Shown here: positions 30,561 to 32,142 of the stretch, in pieces
How the letters are laid out: every line of letters starts with the position of its first letter
Position numbering within the stretch: position 1 is the first letter of the stretch
From: Bacteroidota bacterium
GTDB lineage: Bacteria > Bacteroidota > Bacteroidia > Chitinophagales > Chitinophagaceae
DNA length: 32,142 nt
Direction of reading: 5' to 3'
Assembly (NCBI GenBank): GCA_023392185.1
Contig: JAEVZP010000106.1
Location: forward strand, 1 to 32,142
Notes under the pieces: model-generated
Databases searched by the model: none
What the model saw: the letters and a program-made list of their open reading frames with translations, nothing else
What the model was told of the DNA's origin: nothing
Program-made: the position numbers and the translations under genes

Positions 30561-30656
30561 TCGCGTGAGGGATAGATCCTTCGACAAGCTCAGGATGACA
30601 AGAGCCGAAAGCCCGACCCGTAGCGAAGCGGAGGGGCACGCCCAAAACATCAACTT

Positions 30657-31325
30657 TTAAACATTCAGATACGCCATCAGATTGTCATAGCGGTCGGTCA
30701 GGTCGTCGGCGCCGGAGTGGTCGCCATGCACTTCTTTCACGTAATAATTATGGCGCTCAAACGACTGCACCAGTCCGCCGAGCGACATCCGGTTTGTTTT
30801 CAGGGTCACTTCCAGCAACTGGGTATCGGGGTTGGTAAAGATCCGGCTGGAAAGCACCGTAATTTCTTCCTGCTCACAGATGCTGGCGATGCGGCTGAGG
30901 CTGTAATTGCGCGGGTCCATTTCCAACACAATCAACGCGCCGGGGTTGTCGATGCCGGAGGTTTCTACCAAATAATCCAGCAAATCGGCGCGGGTGATAG
31001 CGCCCTGATAATGGTCTTCGGAACCCACCACCGGAATCACGGCGAGGTTTTGGGAATGCAACACCCGCAACACTTCGTAAGGATGACTGCGCATGGAGAT
31101 CGCCGGCCGGTACGCCGTCAGTTCCTCGGCTTCGGCCAGCGGCCCGGCAGCGCGGGTGGATTCCAGCACATCCTGCTCGCGCACCAGCGCCAGGTATTTT
31201 CCGTCTTCCACCAGCGGAATCTCCGAGAGGTGAACGTCATCCATCAATTGCAGCGCGTCATTGCCCGTATCGCTGCGTTGCAGCGTGGGCACCGAGGGCG
31301 CTATCAGTTGTTCGAGCAAGGCCAA
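30657..31325 (-). CDS. CBS-domain protein with C-terminal ACT-like domain
   Basis: A 222-residue cytoplasmic sensor-type protein. Residues 5-125 hold two CBS motifs (TGNDALQLMDDVHLSEIPLV; EVLRVLHSQNLAVIPVVGSE then YQGAITRADLLDYL), which as a pair usually bind adenine nucleotides. Residues 135-205 (GALIVLEMDPRNYSLSRIAS; ILSS-type strand; TQLLEVTLKTN) look like an ACT-like ligand-binding fold. No catalytic domain is attached, so it likely acts as a regulator. The only suitable start is TTG 31325 (MALLEQLIAPSVPTL), as no ATG or GTG occurs in frame upstream. The alpha/beta hydrolase gene upstream on the same strand ends 80 bp away. Confidence 0.86.
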   Translation of the reverse strand: MALLEQLIAPSVPTLQRSDTGNDALQLMDDVHLSEIPLVEDGKYLALVREQDVLESTRAAGPLAEAEELTAYRPAISMRSHPYEVLRVLHSQNLAVIPVVGSEDHYQGAITRADLLDYLVETSGIDNPGALIVLEMDPRNYSLSRIASICEQEEITVLSSRIFTNPDTQLLEVTLKTNRMSLGGLVQSFERHNYYVKEVHGDHSGADDLTDRYDNLMAYLNV

Positions 31326-31405
31326 GATCAGTCGTAGTTTTTGTCTCTCAAAATGCCCGGCGCTGTCCCGCTTTTAATTCCGGAAATCAGCGCTTCAAAG
31401 CCGTT

Positions 31406-32142
31406 TCAAGATACGGTGTGGCGGGCGAGGAAGTCGCTTAGAATCTTGTTAAACTCGCCGGGTACTTCCATCATCGGCGCATGGCCGCACTTGTCGATCC
31501 AGTGCAGTTCCGAGTTGGGAATGAGCTTTTTAAATTCCTCGGCCACCATGGGCGGCGTAATCGTGTCGTTTTGCCCCCAGATGAGACAGGTGGGAGCCTG
31601 GATGTCCTGCAACTCGTCGCCGAGGTTGTGGCGGATGGCGCTTTTGGCAAGGGCAATGATTTTGAGCACCTTCACGCGGTTGTTGGTGATGCTGTACACT
31701 TCATCCACCAGCTCTTTGGTGGCCATGGCCGGGTCGTAAAAGGTAAGCGCCGTTTTGTTGCGGATGTATTCATAATCGCCACGCTTCGGATAGGTCTCGC
31801 CCATGCCGTTTTCAAAAAGGCCGGAAGAACCGGTGAGCGTGAGGGTAGCTACTTTCCCGGGATTTTTGAGGGTGTACACCAGCGCCACATGGCCACCGAG
31901 GGAATTGCCCAGCAGGTGCACTTTCCCCAAGCCGCGCGACTCGATAAAACGGGTCACAAACTTGGCCAGTCCGCCTACCGTGGTATCCAGCAGGCCGAGG
32001 TCGAAGAGCGGCAGTATGGGGATGATGACGCGGTGGGTTTTCCGGAAATGTTCCACCAGATCCCGGAAATTGCTGAGCGCGCCAAACAGCCCGTGGAGCA
32101 AAACCAGGGGTTCGCCGGTGCCTTCTTCTACAAAACTAAATT
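31406..32142 (-). CDS. Alpha/beta fold hydrolase, 5' end beyond window
   Basis: At least 245 residues of an alpha/beta hydrolase; the start codon lies past the right edge. The fold's landmarks are present in order: oxyanion motif LVLLHGLFG, nucleophile elbow LLGNSLGGH (Ser), acid in LIWGQNDTITPP (Asp) and the catalytic His in IDKCGHAPMME. The visible length and layout fit small-molecule esterases or C-C bond hydrolases (MhpC-like). The substrate is unknown. One TTTCCGGAAA site is read Phe-Arg-Lys (EHFRKTHR). Confidence 0.88.
   Translation of the reverse strand, partial: FSFVEEGTGEPLVLLHGLFGALSNFRDLVEHFRKTHRVIIPILPLFDLGLLDTTVGGLAKFVTRFIESRGLGKVHLLGNSLGGHVALVYTLKNPGKVATLTLTGSSGLFENGMGETYPKRGDYEYIRNKTALTFYDPAMATKELVDEVYSITNNRVKVLKIIALAKSAIRHNLGDELQDIQAPTCLIWGQNDTITPPMVAEEFKKLIPNSELHWIDKCGHAPMMEVPGEFNKILSDFLARHTVS

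Larger units (their letters stand above)
1486..32048. repeat. Dispersed palindrome TTTCCGGAAA, 31 copies
   Basis: Exact copies start at 1486, 1507, 3473, 4029, 5096, 7972, 9479, 10228, 10429, 10894, 10924, 13253, 13274, 14919, 18228, 18930, 19992, 23921, 24444, 24651, 26056, 26205, 26215, 27869, 29477, 29497, 29677, 30350, 30455, 30506 and 32039. Near copies with intact TTCCGGAA occur at 1951, 4504, 23962, 25219, 25864 and 31378 (positions approximate). Thirteen exact copies lie in genes or the pseudogene and 18 in about 5.7 kb of intergenic DNA. The interval given spans the first to the last copy; it is not a continuous element. Confidence 0.92.

Overview
The window looks like a chromosomal segment of a Bacteroidota bacterium, most likely from the Chitinophagia/Sphingobacteriia side. 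Evidence: a type IX secretion outer-membrane protein (PorQ) and a secreted protein with a T9SS C-terminal sorting domain; a fused SecDF; Bacteroidota-type promoter elements (TTTG-N19-TAnnTTTG) upstream of tRNA-Asn and other genes; a Bacteroidota FabI variant; and a general lack of strong Shine-Dalgarno sequences. Most content is housekeeping or lineage-typical. I see no phage, CRISPR array, conjugation module or defence island.

Layout. 1-460: 3' part of tmRNA, its terminator, and a short inverted-repeat (MITE-like) element. 540-2274: methyltransferase and membrane fatty-acid desaturase (minus). 2531-6123: FabI, PorQ, a DUF6766 membrane protein and a GreA-like small protein (plus). 6230-8773: a fatty-acid hydroxylase-family protein, then an ECF sigma factor with a membrane-anchored putative anti-sigma factor that carries a trypsin-like protease domain (minus). 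8982-9827: a wrecked secreted-protein gene interrupted in its signal peptide by a second copy of the MITE. 9940-14328: SecDF and RlmN (minus). 14632-16724: a GT2 glycosyltransferase fused to a core-less glycosylphosphotransferase-like region, then tRNA-Asn. 16860-18776: a small secreted protein, an HddC-like nucleotidyltransferase and a membrane protein (minus). 18950-19850: lipocalin and DUF6496 protein (plus). 20275-22814: divergent T9SS-sorted protein and S41 (Ctp) protease. 22928-24851: a lone paaA convergent with nadC. 25145-32142: lipoprotein, histidine ammonia-lyase, ferredoxin reductase/ferredoxin pair, DUF3109 protein, CBS-domain protein and a truncated alpha/beta hydrolase (all minus).

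Functional links: SecDF, PorQ and the T9SS-sorted protein belong to one export route. The reductase/ferredoxin pair could feed electrons to redox enzymes such as the desaturase, the hydroxylase or PaaA, but only as inference. HddC-like and GT2 proteins point to surface glycan synthesis.

The most striking signal is not a gene. The 10-bp palindrome TTTCCGGAAA occurs 31 times by hand count, against about 0.03 expected for a random 10-mer in 32 kb. Sites are about six-fold denser between genes, often lie just past stop codons, and inside genes nearly always read Phe-Arg-Lys in one frame. Intergenic DNA is also rich in REP-like hairpins and in a MITE family with 8-bp target duplications, one copy of which lets the interrupted gene start be rebuilt exactly.
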